A stretch of 64,000 nt of DNA from Pseudomonas maioricensis (GCF_022790535.1 NZ_LOHG01000001.1:32888-96887), one strand, 5' to 3'; positions 8,647 to 18,518 are shown, counted from the first letter of the stretch. Numbers and translations: made by a program. The notes: generated from the letters alone by a model not told the origin.

Positions 8647-9624
8647 ATGAAAGCCTTGCTGTGCAAAGCGTTCGGCCCCGCCGAAAACCTGGTCCTCGAA
8701 GACATCGCCAGCCCGCAAATCAAGAAGAACGAAATCCTGCTGGATGTGCACGCTGCCGGGGTCAACTTTCCCGACACATTGATCATCGAAGGCAAGTACC
8801 AATTCAAGCCGCCATTTCCCTTCTCCCCAGGCGGAGAAGCCGCAGGTGTTGTGGCTGAGGTTGGCGAAAAAGTTACCCATTTAAAAGTCGGCGACCGAGT
8901 GATGGCCCTCACAGGCTGGGGCAGTTTCGCCGAGCAAGTCGCCGTACCCGCATACAACGTATTACCCATGCCACCCGCGATGGATTTCAACACCGCTGCC
9001 GCGTTCAGCATGACTTACGGCACCTCCATGCACGCGCTTAAACAACGCGCCAACCTGCAACCCGGCGAAACCCTGCTGGTGCTCGGTGCATCGGGCGGCG
9101 TTGGTCTGGCCGCTGTTGAAATCGGCAAAGCCATGGGCGCCCGTGTCATCGCCGCCGCCAGCTCTGCGGAAAAACTAGCCGTTGCCAAACAGGCTGGCGC
9201 AGACGAACTGATCAACTACAGCGAAGCCAACCTCAAAGAAGAAATTAAACGCCTCACCAATGGCAATGGTGTCGACGTCATCTACGATCCCGTCGGCGGC
9301 GATCTCTTTGATCAGGCCATTCGCTCCATCGCCTGGAACGGCCGCCTGTTGGTCGTCGGCTTCGCCAGCGGCCGCATTCCCGAACTGCCCGTCAACCTCG
9401 CACTGTTGAAGGGCGCCTCAGTCATTGGTGTTTTCTGGGGATCATTTGCACAACGTCAGCCTGAAGATAATGTGGCGAACTTTCAGCAATTGTTCGGCTG
9501 GTACGCGCAGGGCAAGTTGAAGCCGTTGGTATCGAAGGTTTATCCGCTGAGTAAGGCGGGTGAGGCGATTGATTCATTGGGGGCGAGGCGGGCGGTTGGG
9601 AAGGTTGTTGTTGGGGTTCGGTGA
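8647..9624 (+). CDS. NADPH:quinone oxidoreductase, zinc-independent MDR family
   Basis: A 325-residue medium-chain reductase. The N-terminal GroES-like domain (residues 1-130) lacks the zinc-ligand pattern of alcohol dehydrogenases, and the Rossmann domain has the NADPH loop LVLGASGGVGLAAVEIGKAMG near residue 140. It resembles quinone oxidoreductases such as QOR and crotonyl-CoA reductase-like proteins. The start is placed at the ATG at 8647, after AAAAGGAAT, because the preceding in-frame ATG at 8581 adds 22 non-family residues. No operon partner is apparent. Confidence 0.88.
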   Translation: MKALLCKAFGPAENLVLEDIASPQIKKNEILLDVHAAGVNFPDTLIIEGKYQFKPPFPFSPGGEAAGVVAEVGEKVTHLKVGDRVMALTGWGSFAEQVAVPAYNVLPMPPAMDFNTAAAFSMTYGTSMHALKQRANLQPGETLLVLGASGGVGLAAVEIGKAMGARVIAAASSAEKLAVAKQAGADELINYSEANLKEEIKRLTNGNGVDVIYDPVGGDLFDQAIRSIAWNGRLLVVGFASGRIPELPVNLALLKGASVIGVFWGSFAQRQPEDNVANFQQLFGWYAQGKLKPLVSKVYPLSKAGEAIDSLGARRAVGKVVVGVR

Positions 9625-9727
9625 GCATCTTGTTTCGGGAGCTTTCTCTCTATATGCGCTGAACTGCCTGGAAGCATCCGCCACTCTCATCGGTGACGGA
9701 TGTCAGATCCAGATCATCATTGACGAT

Positions 9728-10384
9728 TTACAACATCGCCCTCATTTGTGCCGGCAAGAAGTCAGCATAAAAAGCCCGTGGACGTTTCCTGCACCCTTCA
9801 ATAATCGCGGGTATCGCCAAGTCGAAATCGTCGATTAGTGCCTGCCTTTCCTCTTCAGTTACGAACTCCCTGATGACGGCTCCGTTGAGCAGGTAATCCC
9901 GAGTGTCACGAAACGTTTTCGCTTCTTTGACGGAATGGCTGTGTCGAGTCCAGATCAACTCGTTGTTTAGCTGGCTGCAACGCCGTTTTTTCAGATCTAT
10001 ATTCGCGACCAGGTTTGTGTCATATGCCTTAGCATCGAAGTTGTAACTCACAAGTGAGCTCTCCCCGTCAGGTTTGTCAGCAGGCGGTGTCCAGGCAGCG
10101 AAGCGCCACTCTGGAATTACCTTCTTTACCGCGTCGGCGAGCCGTGAGTCGGAAGCCTTGACGACTTCCTTGAATGTCACGCTTCCATTGGCATGAATGA
10201 ATATACGAACCGTGACCGAACCTCCCTCTTTGTCCTTGAACATCGTTGCGGGATATTTGGGGGAGGGCAGGTATATGGGTTTTGGGTAGGACGTGGCTGC
10301 TTGTGAAACAGGAATGAGCAGGGTGTCGCCTGCCGAGGCTGCAGTGGAAAACCAGCCAATCAAAATGAATAAAAATAACCTCAC
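9728..10384 (-). CDS. TonB C-terminal domain protein with signal peptide
   Basis: A 218-residue protein with a signal peptide (cleavage near residue 18, ASA/GD), then a TonB C-terminal-like domain at about residues 43-115 (KYPATMFKDKEGGSVTVRIF and GSVTFKEVVKAS), then a roughly 100-residue polar extension with no recognised domain. True TonB has an N-terminal membrane anchor and a proline-rich spacer; this protein has neither, and no exbB/exbD genes are near. It is therefore probably a periplasmic protein using the TonB fold for something other than energy transfer. Domain call moderately sure, role unknown. Confidence 0.7.
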   Translation of the reverse strand: MRLFLFILIGWFSTAASAGDTLLIPVSQAATSYPKPIYLPSPKYPATMFKDKEGGSVTVRIFIHANGSVTFKEVVKASDSRLADAVKKVIPEWRFAAWTPPADKPDGESSLVSYNFDAKAYDTNLVANIDLKKRRCSQLNNELIWTRHSHSVKEAKTFRDTRDYLLNGAVIREFVTEEERQALIDDFDLAIPAIIEGCRKRPRAFYADFLPAQMRAML

Positions 10385-10655
10385 GACTTACCTCTAGCGG
10401 TGATGGACCCAGGTTGGCCCAGCAGGCTGCGATGGTAGGCGGCCGCCGTGGGGGAGCAGAACCCGGTGACTTCCGAGACGGCTGTAGGAGTGATCCTAAA
10501 TAAGGTGCATCCGGTTATACCTTCGCGACATGTTCATAAAACAACACGCACTACTCCACATTTCCTGCAAATTCTCGGACGAGAAACAGTGCTTTTTTCT
10601 GTAATGAAAATGTAATATTCGCTTTCGCGCAGAAAAACAAAAATGGAGTGTCCCG
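10385..10655. promoter_or_regulatory. glpT upstream region
   Basis: The 271 bases hold the divergent promoters of the TonB-domain gene and glpT. The last 70 bases are A+T-rich (TAATGAAAATGTAATATTCG around 10600), where the glpT promoter probably lies. A lone half-REP (CTGTAGGAGTGATCC) is at 10482-10496. No GlpR operator could be assigned with confidence. Confidence 0.4.
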
Positions 10656-11993
10656 ATGTTTGCTTTCTTCCGTCCCGCCGCACATCAGGCACCCCTGCCT
10701 GAAGAAAAGGTCGACAGTACCTATCGACGTCTGCGGTGGCAGATATTCGCGGGTATTTTCATCGGCTATGCCGGTTACTACCTGCTTCGTAAAAACTTCT
10801 CGCTGGCAATGCCTTACCTGATCGACGAGGGTTACACCCGTGGACAGCTGGGTGTGGCGATGTCTGCGATTGCTATTGCGTACGGTTTGTCCAAGTTCCT
10901 GATGGGCATCATTTCCGACCGTTCCAACCCAAGGTACTTCCTGCCATTTGGTCTGCTGGTTTCAGCGGGCGTCATGTTCGTGTTCGGTTTCGCGCCCTGG
11001 GCTACGTCCAGTGTGACGATCATGTTCATCCTGTTGTTCATCAACGGTTGGGCGCAGGGCATGGGCTGGCCGCCAAGCGGGCGGACCATGGTGCACTGGT
11101 GGTCGCAGAAAGAGCGCGGTGGCGTGGTATCGGTGTGGAACGTTGCGCACAACGTGGGTGGTGGTCTGATTGGCCCGCTGTTCCTGTTGGGTATGGGCTG
11201 GACCAACGACTGGCATGCTGCGTTTTACGTACCGGCAGCAGTTGCTTTGCTGGTGGCGGTGTTTGCGTTTGCAACCATGCGGGACACCCCGCAATCGGTG
11301 GGTTTGCCGCCAATCGAGGTCTACAAGAACGATTATCCTGAGGGCTACGATTCCAGCCACGAAGAAGAGTTTTCCGCCAAGGAAATCTTCGTCAAGTACG
11401 TGCTGCGCAACAAGATGCTCTGGTACATCGCTCTGGCGAACGTGTTCGTTTATCTGCTGCGTTACGGCGTGCTGGACTGGGCACCCACTTACCTGAAAGA
11501 AGCCAAGCACTTCACCGTCGACAAGACGTCGTGGGCTTACTTCCTCTATGAGTGGGCGGGTATTCCAGGCACGCTGCTGTGCGGCTGGATGTCGGACAAG
11601 ATCTTCAAAGGTAACCGTGGCCTGACAGGCGTAGTGTTCATGGTCCTGGTGACCGTCGCGACGCTGGTTTACTGGCTGAACCCGCCGGGCAACCCGACTG
11701 TTGACATGATCGCGCTGGTTTCCATCGGCTTCCTGATCTACGGCCCGGTCATGCTGATCGGCCTGCAGGCGCTGGAACTGGTACCGAAAAAGGCTGCGGG
11801 TACGGCGGCGGGCTTCACCGGCCTGTTCGGCTATCTGGGTGGCTCGGTTGCGGCCAGCGCCGCCATGGGCTACACCGTTGACCACTTCGGTTGGGATGGT
11901 GGTTTTGTCCTGCTGATCGGTGCATGCGTGCTGTCTATCGTCTTCTTGCTGCCGACGTTGTGGCACAAGCAGATTGAGAGCACTAGTCGCTAA
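10656..11993 (+). CDS. glpT: Glycerol-3-phosphate transporter GlpT
   Basis: A 445-residue inner-membrane antiporter of the OPA branch of the major facilitator superfamily, exchanging glycerol-3-phosphate for phosphate. The sequence shows twelve hydrophobic segments, the N-terminal [20 protein letters not shown] with the conserved substrate-binding arginine, the signature [20 protein letters not shown], and the [17 protein letters not shown] segment. It is a single-gene unit and other glp genes are not in the window. Length and motifs match Pseudomonas GlpT. Confidence 0.95.
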   Translation: MFAFFRPAAHQAPLPEEKVDSTYRRLRWQIFAGIFIGYAGYYLLRKNFSLAMPYLIDEGYTRGQLGVAMSAIAIAYGLSKFLMGIISDRSNPRYFLPFGLLVSAGVMFVFGFAPWATSSVTIMFILLFINGWAQGMGWPPSGRTMVHWWSQKERGGVVSVWNVAHNVGGGLIGPLFLLGMGWTNDWHAAFYVPAAVALLVAVFAFATMRDTPQSVGLPPIEVYKNDYPEGYDSSHEEEFSAKEIFVKYVLRNKMLWYIALANVFVYLLRYGVLDWAPTYLKEAKHFTVDKTSWAYFLYEWAGIPGTLLCGWMSDKIFKGNRGLTGVVFMVLVTVATLVYWLNPPGNPTVDMIALVSIGFLIYGPVMLIGLQALELVPKKAAGTAAGFTGLFGYLGGSVAASAAMGYTVDHFGWDGGFVLLIGACVLSIVFLLPTLWHKQIESTSR

Positions 11994-12062
11994 GGCGGTG
12001 ACGGGGCATTCGTTGATTTATGCGTTTGCCCTGGCCTGGCAGAATCGTGCCGAGCATGGATC

Positions 12063-12153
12063 TGTAGGAGTGAGCTTGCTCGCGATTCGGTCTTCTGGCC
12101 GACGAATTTTGTCGGTTGAACTGCCCCTATCGCGAGCAAGCTCACTCCTACAG
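12063..12153. repeat. REP pair, family A
   Basis: Inverted arms of GGAGTGAGCTTGCTCGCG type flank about 45 bases. It lies between the convergent glpT and chaC-like genes, about 70 bases after the glpT stop. Confidence 0.9.
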
Positions 12154-12230
12154 TAAAAAGTATTTCAATCCGTGAGTCCGTCTGCGTCGCTGCCTCCCGG
12201 CCTCTTCCCGGATAAATCCGGTCCCACGGT

Positions 12231-12905
12231 TTAAGCCCCCTGCTCCTCAACCCAACACCGCTTCAACCGCGCCTCCAGATTCAGATCCGGCATGGCGTGG
12301 CTGCGCAGTGCGTTGGCGGTCTGTTCGACGTAGTCGCGTGTTGTGCCGTAGCGGCCGCTGGCGCTGGCCAGCACTTGGCTGAGAACGCTGTCCGGCAGGT
12401 TGCCTGCGTAACTTGGCAAGTGTCGCTCCAGCACGAATCCGAGCGCTTGAACCCGTCGGCCGTCAGCAAGGCGGCAACTGAGCCAATGCGGACGGTAGGA
12501 AGGGAAGGGCATTTCTCGCTGCCACAAGGCAAGCAGCGATTCTTCAAGATTTTCCTCCGGCAAGCGGTAGGCAAAGCCGCTGCAAGAGCCGCCGCGATCA
12601 AGGCCAAACACCAGTCCGGGCATTTCCGGGGTACCACGATGTTCGTGAGACCACAGGTACAAACCGCGGTGGTAGCCATGAATACGGCCGCGCTGGCGCT
12701 CGACAGCGGTGCATTCGGGCCGCCAGATTAATGACCCGTAAGCGAACAGCCATACGGGCCCACCTTCATGGCGTTGCATCGTGTTTTTCATCGAGAGCAT
12801 CAGTTGCTCGCGGGTCAGTTGTGGACCCAGATCGATGACAGGCGGATACGTCAGCCCCAGACCGTCGTGTACGGCCGCTGACAAGCTATTGATTTGATTC
12901 TCCAT
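12231..12905 (-). CDS. ChaC-like gamma-glutamylcyclotransferase
   Basis: A 224-residue protein of the ChaC family, which cleaves the gamma-glutamyl bond of glutathione to give 5-oxoproline and Cys-Gly. The substrate loop FAYGSLIWRPE is near residue 55, and RIHGYHRGLYLWSHEHRGTP follows; LVFGLDRGGSCSGFAYRLP contains the usual core. I start it at the ATG at 12905, which has GGGGAG 6 bases upstream and gives family length; a longer frame extends another 40 unrelated residues. No chaA/chaB neighbour is present. Confidence 0.85.
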   Translation of the reverse strand: MENQINSLSAAVHDGLGLTYPPVIDLGPQLTREQLMLSMKNTMQRHEGGPVWLFAYGSLIWRPECTAVERQRGRIHGYHRGLYLWSHEHRGTPEMPGLVFGLDRGGSCSGFAYRLPEENLEESLLALWQREMPFPSYRPHWLSCRLADGRRVQALGFVLERHLPSYAGNLPDSVLSQVLASASGRYGTTRDYVEQTANALRSHAMPDLNLEARLKRCWVEEQGA

Positions 12906-13252
12906 TCGGGCTCCCCTGGCCGTTACGCTGCCAGTTGTAGCGGATCTTGTGTGGTGAGCGCAGTGACGGGGCGGACGACGTGGCCTGGCCAGTGTCCGCC
13001 AGGTTTCGTTTCTAAGCGCTGGCAAGCCGTTTCACTGCTGAAACGATTCGATATCTTTAATGCAATTAGCAATCCATGCAAGTTACCTGTCGGCGGATCC
13101 CCCGGACTTCCCGATAAGCGACACAACGGGTCCATGTTTAATTCAAGGACCATTCCTACATAACGGCAGGACTATTCAACTATTGAGCCCTTGATGTGCG
13201 CTGTATAACGCCGAGCCTAGGAATGTATTAAGCGAAAGCTCGGAGTCTGAAA
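12906..13252. other. Intergenic stretch, no gene seen
   Basis: These 347 bases lie between two divergent genes. They must contain both promoters. No convincing gene, REP palindrome or terminator was found; short frames here have no ribosome site and no recognisable product. Confidence 0.5.
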
Positions 13253-13738
13253 GTGGGATCAATCATCAAGCTGGCACTTTGTCTGGCACTTTGTCTGGCG
13301 CTGTGGGCCTTCGCCGCTCAGGTTAAGGCCGATAAGCCTCAGCAGGGCTTTTGGGTCATACAGACCAGTGTCTATACCCGGCATTTTTCTCCCGCGCCGG
13401 AGCACAACAACCATCAGAATCTGATTGGTCTGGAGCGCAACGAGGCTTCAGGACTTGTTTATGGTGCGGCCACGTTCCGTAATTCGTTCGCCCAACGCTC
13501 TGTTTATGGCTATATGGGGAAACGCTTCGACAGCAGTCGGTATCCGGTCTATGTGAAGGTGACGGGTGGGTTGCTGCACGGCTATCGGGGTGAGTACCGC
13601 GACAAGATTCCGTTGAATCGCTACGGTATAGCCCCGGTGGTTATCCCTGGGATAGGGGTTCATCTAGGGCCGGTCAACGCGGAGGTCATCCTGTTAGGAG
13701 CCTCCGCTGCGATGCTCAATGTGGGGTTTCGTTTCTAA
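13253..13738 (+). CDS. Small outer-membrane-like beta-barrel protein, function unknown
   Basis: A 161-residue protein with a leucine-rich signal peptide (cleavage likely VKA/DK near residue 27) and a mature part with alternating hydrophobic residues, many aromatic and glycine residues, and a C-terminal VGFRF, the terminal-Phe pattern of outer-membrane barrels. The start is a GTG at 13253 preceded by CGGAG. In size it resembles PagP/PagL-type lipid-modifying barrels, but I see no motif that identifies it as either. A perfect 12-base tandem duplication at 13271-13294 lies inside the signal peptide. Confidence 0.65.
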   Translation: MGSIIKLALCLALCLALWAFAAQVKADKPQQGFWVIQTSVYTRHFSPAPEHNNHQNLIGLERNEASGLVYGAATFRNSFAQRSVYGYMGKRFDSSRYPVYVKVTGGLLHGYRGEYRDKIPLNRYGIAPVVIPGIGVHLGPVNAEVILLGASAAMLNVGFRF

Positions 13739-13750
13739 CGTCGTGGTGAA

Positions 13751-14719
13751 TCAGGGCCGTGGCGCGTAGGCGAATACGTCGGCACGCATTTGATGTGCAT
13801 CCATCCCGGCGCTGACCAGTGCGTCGAGGGTGCCGTAAATCATCGCGGGTGATCCGCTTGCATAGACATGGACTGCCGACAGGTCGTCGATGTCTTCGCA
13901 AACGGCTTCATGCAGCAGGCCGCAACGTCCTTCCCAGCCACACAGGTCGCTGACTACTTTGTGCAGGAACAGGTTGGGCAGCCTTTTCCACTCTTCCCAA
14001 TGTTTGATTTCGTAGAAATCGTCCGGGCGGCGCGCGCCCCAGTACAGGTGCACCGGGTGGCTAAAGCCTTTGGCGCGGCAGTGTTCGATCAGGCTGTGCA
14101 TCTGAGCCATGCCGGTACCGGCTGCGATCAGTACCAGCGGGCCATCGGGCAGGTCGGCCAGATGAGTGTCGCCGAACGGCAGCTCAATCCTGGCCATCTG
14201 ATTGCGTTGGAGTTGCTCGATCAGGCTTTGTGCGCTGGCTTCGCGGACCAGTACGTGCATTTCCAGGTCGCGACCGCTGTGGGGTGCGGAAGCCAGCGAG
14301 AACGCCGATTTCTCGCCGCTGTCCTTGTGGATCATCAAGTACTGACCAGCGTGATAGCGCGGTGGCTTGCCAGCCGGAGCACGCAAGCCGACTCGCCAGA
14401 CATCGCCGCCCACCTCCACGCATTCGCTCAACTGACAGGCAAGCGTACGCACGGGTAGTTCACCCAGGGCGAGCACACCGTCCCACAGCACTTCGCAGTC
14501 TTCCAGCGGTTCTGCGAGACAGGTATAGATCTCGCCGTGGGTCAGCTCGTCGTCGGCTTGCTTCACCCGCCCTTGCACCAACAGGGCAGAGCACACGTGG
14601 CAATTGCCGTTGCGACAGCTTTGCGGGCACTCATAACCCAGCCGTTGAGCCGCATCGAGGATCCGCTCGCCGGGTAAGGTTTCCAGCACCGCACCCGAAG
14701 GCTGCAAAGTTACGCGCAT
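13751..14719 (-). CDS. 2Fe-2S ferredoxin-NAD(P)H flavin reductase (AscD/Fre-like)
   Basis: A 322-residue two-part electron-transfer protein. Residues 1-90 are a plant-type 2Fe-2S ferredoxin with cysteines at 35, 40, 43 and 67 (CRNGNCHVC). The rest is a ferredoxin-NADP reductase module with the flavin motif SAFSLAS and nucleotide loop LVLIAAGTGMAQMHSLIEHC. Pseudomonas homologues are often named CDP-6-deoxy-delta-3,4-glucoseen reductase. It starts with an ATG that overlaps the ubiD stop by one base (TGATG), so the two are coupled. In E. coli ubiD is followed by fre, a simpler flavin reductase; a role in supplying reduced flavin or electrons near the UbiD reaction is inference. Confidence 0.86.
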   Translation of the reverse strand: MRVTLQPSGAVLETLPGERILDAAQRLGYECPQSCRNGNCHVCSALLVQGRVKQADDELTHGEIYTCLAEPLEDCEVLWDGVLALGELPVRTLACQLSECVEVGGDVWRVGLRAPAGKPPRYHAGQYLMIHKDSGEKSAFSLASAPHSGRDLEMHVLVREASAQSLIEQLQRNQMARIELPFGDTHLADLPDGPLVLIAAGTGMAQMHSLIEHCRAKGFSHPVHLYWGARRPDDFYEIKHWEEWKRLPNLFLHKVVSDLCGWEGRCGLLHEAVCEDIDDLSAVHVYASGSPAMIYGTLDALVSAGMDAHQMRADVFAYAPRP

Positions 14720-16185
14720 CAATCTATTCCCAACTGATTCCAGATTTCGTCGACCCGACGTGTGACAGCTTCGTCCTTGACGATAACCCGACCCCACTCA
14801 CGCGTGGTCTCGCCCGGCCATTTGTGCGTTGCATCCAGTCCCATTTTCGAACCCAGCCCGGAGACCGGTGAGGCGAAATCGAGATAATCGATCGGCGTAT
14901 TTTCGATCATTACCGTATCGCGCTTGGGGTCCATGCGCGTGGTAATGGCCCAGATCACGTCGTTCCAGTCCCTGGCATTGATGTCGTCGTCAGTGACGAT
15001 AACGAACTTGGTGTACATGAACTGTCGCAAAAACGACCATACACCGAGCATCACGCGCTTGGCGTGGCCGGGGTACTGCTTCTTCATGGTCACCACGGCC
15101 ATCCGGTACGAGCAGCCTTCAGGCGGCAGGTAGAAGTCGGTGATTTCCGGGAACTGCTTTTGGAGGATCGGTACGAACACTTCGTTCAACGCGACGCCGA
15201 GAATCGCAGGCTCATCAGGTGGGCGGCCTGTGTAAGTGCTGTGATAAATCGGCTTGATGCGATGGGTGATTCGCTCGACGGTGAATACCGGGAAGCTGTC
15301 GACTTCGTTGTAATAACCGGTGTGATCGCCATACGGGCCTTCATCGGCCATCTCGCCAGGATGAATCACGCCTTCCAGAACGATTTCCGCGCTGGCCGGC
15401 ACTTGCAGGTTATTGCCTCGGCACTTGATCAGCTCGGTACGATTGCCGCGCAGCAGACCTGCGAACGCGTACTCGGAGAGGCTGTCTGGTACCGGCGTCA
15501 CTGCGCCGAGAATGGTTGCCGGGTCCGCGCCCAAGGCGACGGATACCGGGAACGGCTCGCCTGGGTGCTTGATGCACCATTCTTTGAAGTCCAGCGCGCC
15601 GCCACGATGGCTCAACCAGCGCATGATGACCTTGTTGCGGCCAATGACTTGCTGGCGATAGATGCCCAGGTTCTGTCGTTCTTTATTAGGGCCGCGGGTC
15701 ACGGTCAGGCCCCAGGTGATCAGCGGGCCAACGTCGCCAGGCCAGCACGTCTGCACCGGTAGCATGCCCAGATCCACGTCATCACCTTCGATGACGATCT
15801 CCTGGCAAGGCGCATCTTTGACGACCTTGGGCGCCATCGAGATGACTTTCTTGAAAATCGGCAGCTTGGACCAGGCGTCTTTCAAGCCTTTAGGTGGCTC
15901 GGGCTCTTTGAGGAAGGCCAGCAGCTTGCCAATCTCCCGCAGCTCGCTGACTTCTTCGGCACCCATGCCCATGGCCACTCGTTCCGGTGTGCCGAACAGG
16001 TTGCCCAGCACCGGAATATCAAAGCCCACCGGCTTTTCGAACAGCAGAGCCGGACCCTTGGCGCGCAAGGTCCGATCACAGATTTCGGTCATTTCCAGTA
16101 CTGGGGAAATGGGCATCTGAATGCGTTTCAACTCTCCGCGCTGCTCAAGCTGCTGCACGAAATCCCGTAGATCCTTGAATTTCAT
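14719..16185 (-). CDS. ubiD: 4-hydroxy-3-polyprenylbenzoate decarboxylase UbiD
   Basis: A 488-residue prenylated-FMN-dependent decarboxylase that removes the carboxyl group from the ubiquinone precursor. The start [20 protein letters not shown] matches the family N-terminus; the central [19 protein letters not shown] region and the catalytic E-x-x-R segments ([10 protein letters not shown]) are present. I prefer the ATG at 16185 over the in-frame GTG at 16197, because it gives the family N-terminus; neither has a strong ribosome site. It is coupled to the flavin reductase gene downstream. The cofactor-making partner ubiX is not in the window. Confidence 0.94.
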   Translation of the reverse strand: MKFKDLRDFVQQLEQRGELKRIQMPISPVLEMTEICDRTLRAKGPALLFEKPVGFDIPVLGNLFGTPERVAMGMGAEEVSELREIGKLLAFLKEPEPPKGLKDAWSKLPIFKKVISMAPKVVKDAPCQEIVIEGDDVDLGMLPVQTCWPGDVGPLITWGLTVTRGPNKERQNLGIYRQQVIGRNKVIMRWLSHRGGALDFKEWCIKHPGEPFPVSVALGADPATILGAVTPVPDSLSEYAFAGLLRGNRTELIKCRGNNLQVPASAEIVLEGVIHPGEMADEGPYGDHTGYYNEVDSFPVFTVERITHRIKPIYHSTYTGRPPDEPAILGVALNEVFVPILQKQFPEITDFYLPPEGCSYRMAVVTMKKQYPGHAKRVMLGVWSFLRQFMYTKFVIVTDDDINARDWNDVIWAITTRMDPKRDTVMIENTPIDYLDFASPVSGLGSKMGLDATHKWPGETTREWGRVIVKDEAVTRRVDEIWNQLGID

Positions 16186-16270
16186 TAACCCGGCCACCGA
16201 TAAAATAGGTTCGTATCGTACCTGCTCTTAGAGTTCGTGGCAGCTTTGAAGTGCTGAGGTGGGTATGTCT

Positions 16271-16364
16271 CCTGTGGGAGCGGTGCTTGCCCGCGATAAG
16301 GCTGGACTCGATTTCAGGTAAAAACCGCGGCGCTCTCATCGCGGGCAAGCCTCGCTCCCACAGG
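16271..16364. repeat. REP pair, family B
   Basis: Inverted arms of GAGCGGTGCTTGCCCGCG type at 16271-16296 and 16339-16364. It lies in the intergenic space between rho and ubiD, 20 bases past the rho terminator. Confidence 0.88.
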
Positions 16365-16387
16365 GATTTCGCGCTATTTCAGAATAA

Positions 16388-16419
16388 AAAAATGGCGCCG
16401 GTGAGGGCGCCATTTTTTG
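16388..16419 (-). terminator. Intrinsic terminator after rho
   Basis: On the minus strand a stem of AATGGCGCC/GGCGCCATT with a 6-base loop is followed by a T run. It lies 18 bases after the rho stop codon. The plus strand also ends in T residues, so it may work in both directions. Confidence 0.85.
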
Positions 16420-16436
16420 TGCTGCGGTTCTGCCTG

Positions 16437-17696
16437 TTACTTGCGTTTCATCGACAGGAAGAACTCGTCGTTGGTCTTGGTCTGCTTCAGCTTGTCGATC
16501 AGGAACTCGATAGCAGCGACTTCGTCCATCGGGTGCAGCAGTTTGCGCAGGATCCACATGCGTTGCAGCTCGTCATCGGCGGTCAGCAACTCTTCGCGGC
16601 GGGTGCCGGAACGGTTGATGTTGATAGCCGGGAACACACGTTTCTCAGCGATCTTGCGATCCAGAGGCAGCTCCATGTTGCCGGTGCCTTTGAATTCCTC
16701 GTAGATCACTTCGTCCATCTTCGAGCCGGTTTCAACCAGCGCGGTGGCGATAATGGTCAGCGAGCCGCCTTCTTCGATGTTCCGCGCTGCGCCGAAGAAA
16801 CGTTTCGGTTTCTCCAGGGCGTGGGCATCGACACCACCGGTCAGTACCTTGCCGGAGCTAGGAATCACGGTGTTGTAGGCGCGAGCCAGACGGGTGATGG
16901 AGTCGAGCAGGATCACTACGTCTTTTTTGTGCTCGACCAGGCGCTTAGCCTTCTCGATCACCATTTCAGCAACCTGCACGTGACGGGTTGGCGGCTCATC
17001 GAACGTCGAGGCAACCACTTCGCCGCGCACGGTGCGCTGCATTTCGGTTACTTCTTCCGGGCGCTCGTCGATCAGCAAAACGATCAGATGCACTTCCGGG
17101 TTGTTACGCGTGATGTTCGACGCGATGTTCTGCAGCATGATGGTCTTGCCCGCTTTTGGCGGAGCAACGATCAGGCCGCGCTGGCCTTTACCGATCGGTG
17201 CGCACAAGTCGATCACACGGCCGGTCAGGTCTTCAGTGGAACCGTTACCGGCTTCCATCTTCATGCGCACGTTCGGGAACAACGGCGTCAGGTTTTCGAA
17301 GAGGATCTTGTTCTTCGCGTTTTCCGGACGGTCGTAGTTGATCGTGTCGACCTTGAGCAGTGCGAAGTAACGTTCGCCTTCTTTCGGTGGCCGGATCTTG
17401 CCGACAATAGTGTCGCCGGTGCGCAGGTTGAAGCGGCGGATCTGGCTCGGCGAGACATAGATATCGTCTGGGCCGGCAAGATAGGAAGCGTCTGCAGAGC
17501 GCAGGAAACCGAAGCCGTCCTGGAGGATCTCCAGCACGCCATCACCGGAAATTTCCTCGCCGCTTTTGGCGTGCTTTTTCAGCAGGGAGAAAATCACATC
17601 CTGCTTGCGCGAACGGGCCATATTTTCTATGCCCATCTGTTCGGCCATTTCGAGCAGATCGGTAATCGGCTTTTGCTTGAGTTCAGTCAGATTCAT
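16437..17696 (-). CDS. rho: Transcription termination factor Rho
   Basis: A 419-residue hexameric RNA helicase that terminates transcription. The N-terminal domain begins [20 protein letters not shown], the RNA-binding cold-shock-like domain includes [20 protein letters not shown], the Walker A loop is [12 protein letters not shown] near residue 180, Walker B is in [13 protein letters not shown], and the Q/R loops follow. The size is that of typical Rho with no insertion. The roughly 230-base leader between trxA and rho, without any gene, is the place where rho autoregulation by leader attenuation would act, as known in E. coli; this was not tested. Confidence 0.98.
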   Translation of the reverse strand: MNLTELKQKPITDLLEMAEQMGIENMARSRKQDVIFSLLKKHAKSGEEISGDGVLEILQDGFGFLRSADASYLAGPDDIYVSPSQIRRFNLRTGDTIVGKIRPPKEGERYFALLKVDTINYDRPENAKNKILFENLTPLFPNVRMKMEAGNGSTEDLTGRVIDLCAPIGKGQRGLIVAPPKAGKTIMLQNIASNITRNNPEVHLIVLLIDERPEEVTEMQRTVRGEVVASTFDEPPTRHVQVAEMVIEKAKRLVEHKKDVVILLDSITRLARAYNTVIPSSGKVLTGGVDAHALEKPKRFFGAARNIEEGGSLTIIATALVETGSKMDEVIYEEFKGTGNMELPLDRKIAEKRVFPAININRSGTRREELLTADDELQRMWILRKLLHPMDEVAAIEFLIDKLKQTKTNDEFFLSMKRK

Positions 17697-17892
17697 AGGG
17701 GAATGACGTAATCATGTAGGGAGGGGAAAAATTAAGCTGTTGGGCTTAATGAGGCCGCGCCGCAGAGAAGGCGACAGGATCGCGTACTAAATCGAAAGGA
17801 GAGCGTCGGCGACGGCTAGCAGGGGGCAACGGAGAAGCCGTTGCGGGGCCGAATGTACCACTTGATTTTCAGGCCGTCTAGTACGACGGCCG

Positions 17893-17922
17893 AAAAAAAG
17901 CCCCGCAATTTGCAGGGCTTTG
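17893..17922 (-). terminator. Intrinsic terminator after trxA
   Basis: On the minus strand the stem AAAGCCCTGC/GCGGGGCTTT with an AAATT loop is followed by a run of T. It begins a few bases after the trxA stop and separates trxA from the downstream rho unit. Confidence 0.88.
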
Positions 17923-17927
17923 GCGCA

Positions 17928-18257
17928 TCAGATGTTGGCGTCCAGGAACGCTGCCAACTGAGACTTCGACAGCGCACCAACCTTGGTGGCCTCGACGTTG
18001 CCGTTTTTGAACAGCATCAGAGTCGGGATACCACGCACGCCATGCTTGGCTGGAGTTTCCTGGTTCTCGTCGATGTTCAGTTTGGCGATGGTCAGTTTGC
18101 CTTTGTAGGTTTCGGCAATTTCGTCCAGAACCGGGGCAATCATTTTGCACGGGCCACACCACTCAGCCCAGTAATCAACTAGTACAGCACCGTCAGCCTT
18201 GAGGACGTCGGCTTCAAAGCTGGCGTCGCTGACATGCTTGATAAGGTCGCTACTCAT
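17928..18257 (-). CDS. trxA: Thioredoxin
   Basis: A 109-residue thioredoxin with active site [10 protein letters not shown] near residue 33, the cis-proline segment [11 protein letters not shown] and the C-terminal LAAFLDANI. It reduces protein disulfides in the cytoplasm using thioredoxin reductase. It lies upstream of rho on the same strand, the conserved trxA-rho pair, but has its own terminator. In P. aeruginosa trxA is followed on the other side by ppx-ppk; these are not found here. Confidence 0.97.
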   Translation of the reverse strand: MSSDLIKHVSDASFEADVLKADGAVLVDYWAEWCGPCKMIAPVLDEIAETYKGKLTIAKLNIDENQETPAKHGVRGIPTLMLFKNGNVEATKVGALSKSQLAAFLDANI

Positions 18258-18425
18258 GGAGTTCTCCGAGTTAGTAGGCTAAAAAACGTGGCCCATCATA
18301 GCGGGCCTTGCCCCGTTCAGGAAGTCGGCTTTGATTGAGTCTGGCTATAGACGTCCATGAGTCTGGTTATAGCGGGAGGGTTTCTGGTCCGCCATGGCGC
18401 CGCGCCGTCTCGCGGCGCACACGGA

Positions 18426-18518
18426 CCTGTAGGAGCGAGCTTGCTCGCAATAGCGTCAGGTCAGGCGATAAATTAGTCGACTGGTAGACCGAATCGCGAG
18501 CAAGCTCACTCCTACAGG
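18426..18518. repeat. REP pair, family A
   Basis: Inverted arms GGAGCGAGCTTGCTCGC (left) and its GAGTGAG-type partner (right) flank about 45 bases. It lies between the trxA promoter side and the 3' end of the FadR-type regulator gene; the rest of the 287-base gap holds the trxA promoter region. Confidence 0.88.

Noticed and set aside
16251..17711. Plus-strand open frame opposite rho
   Set aside because: It starts inside a REP pair and mirrors rho; no recognisable domain.
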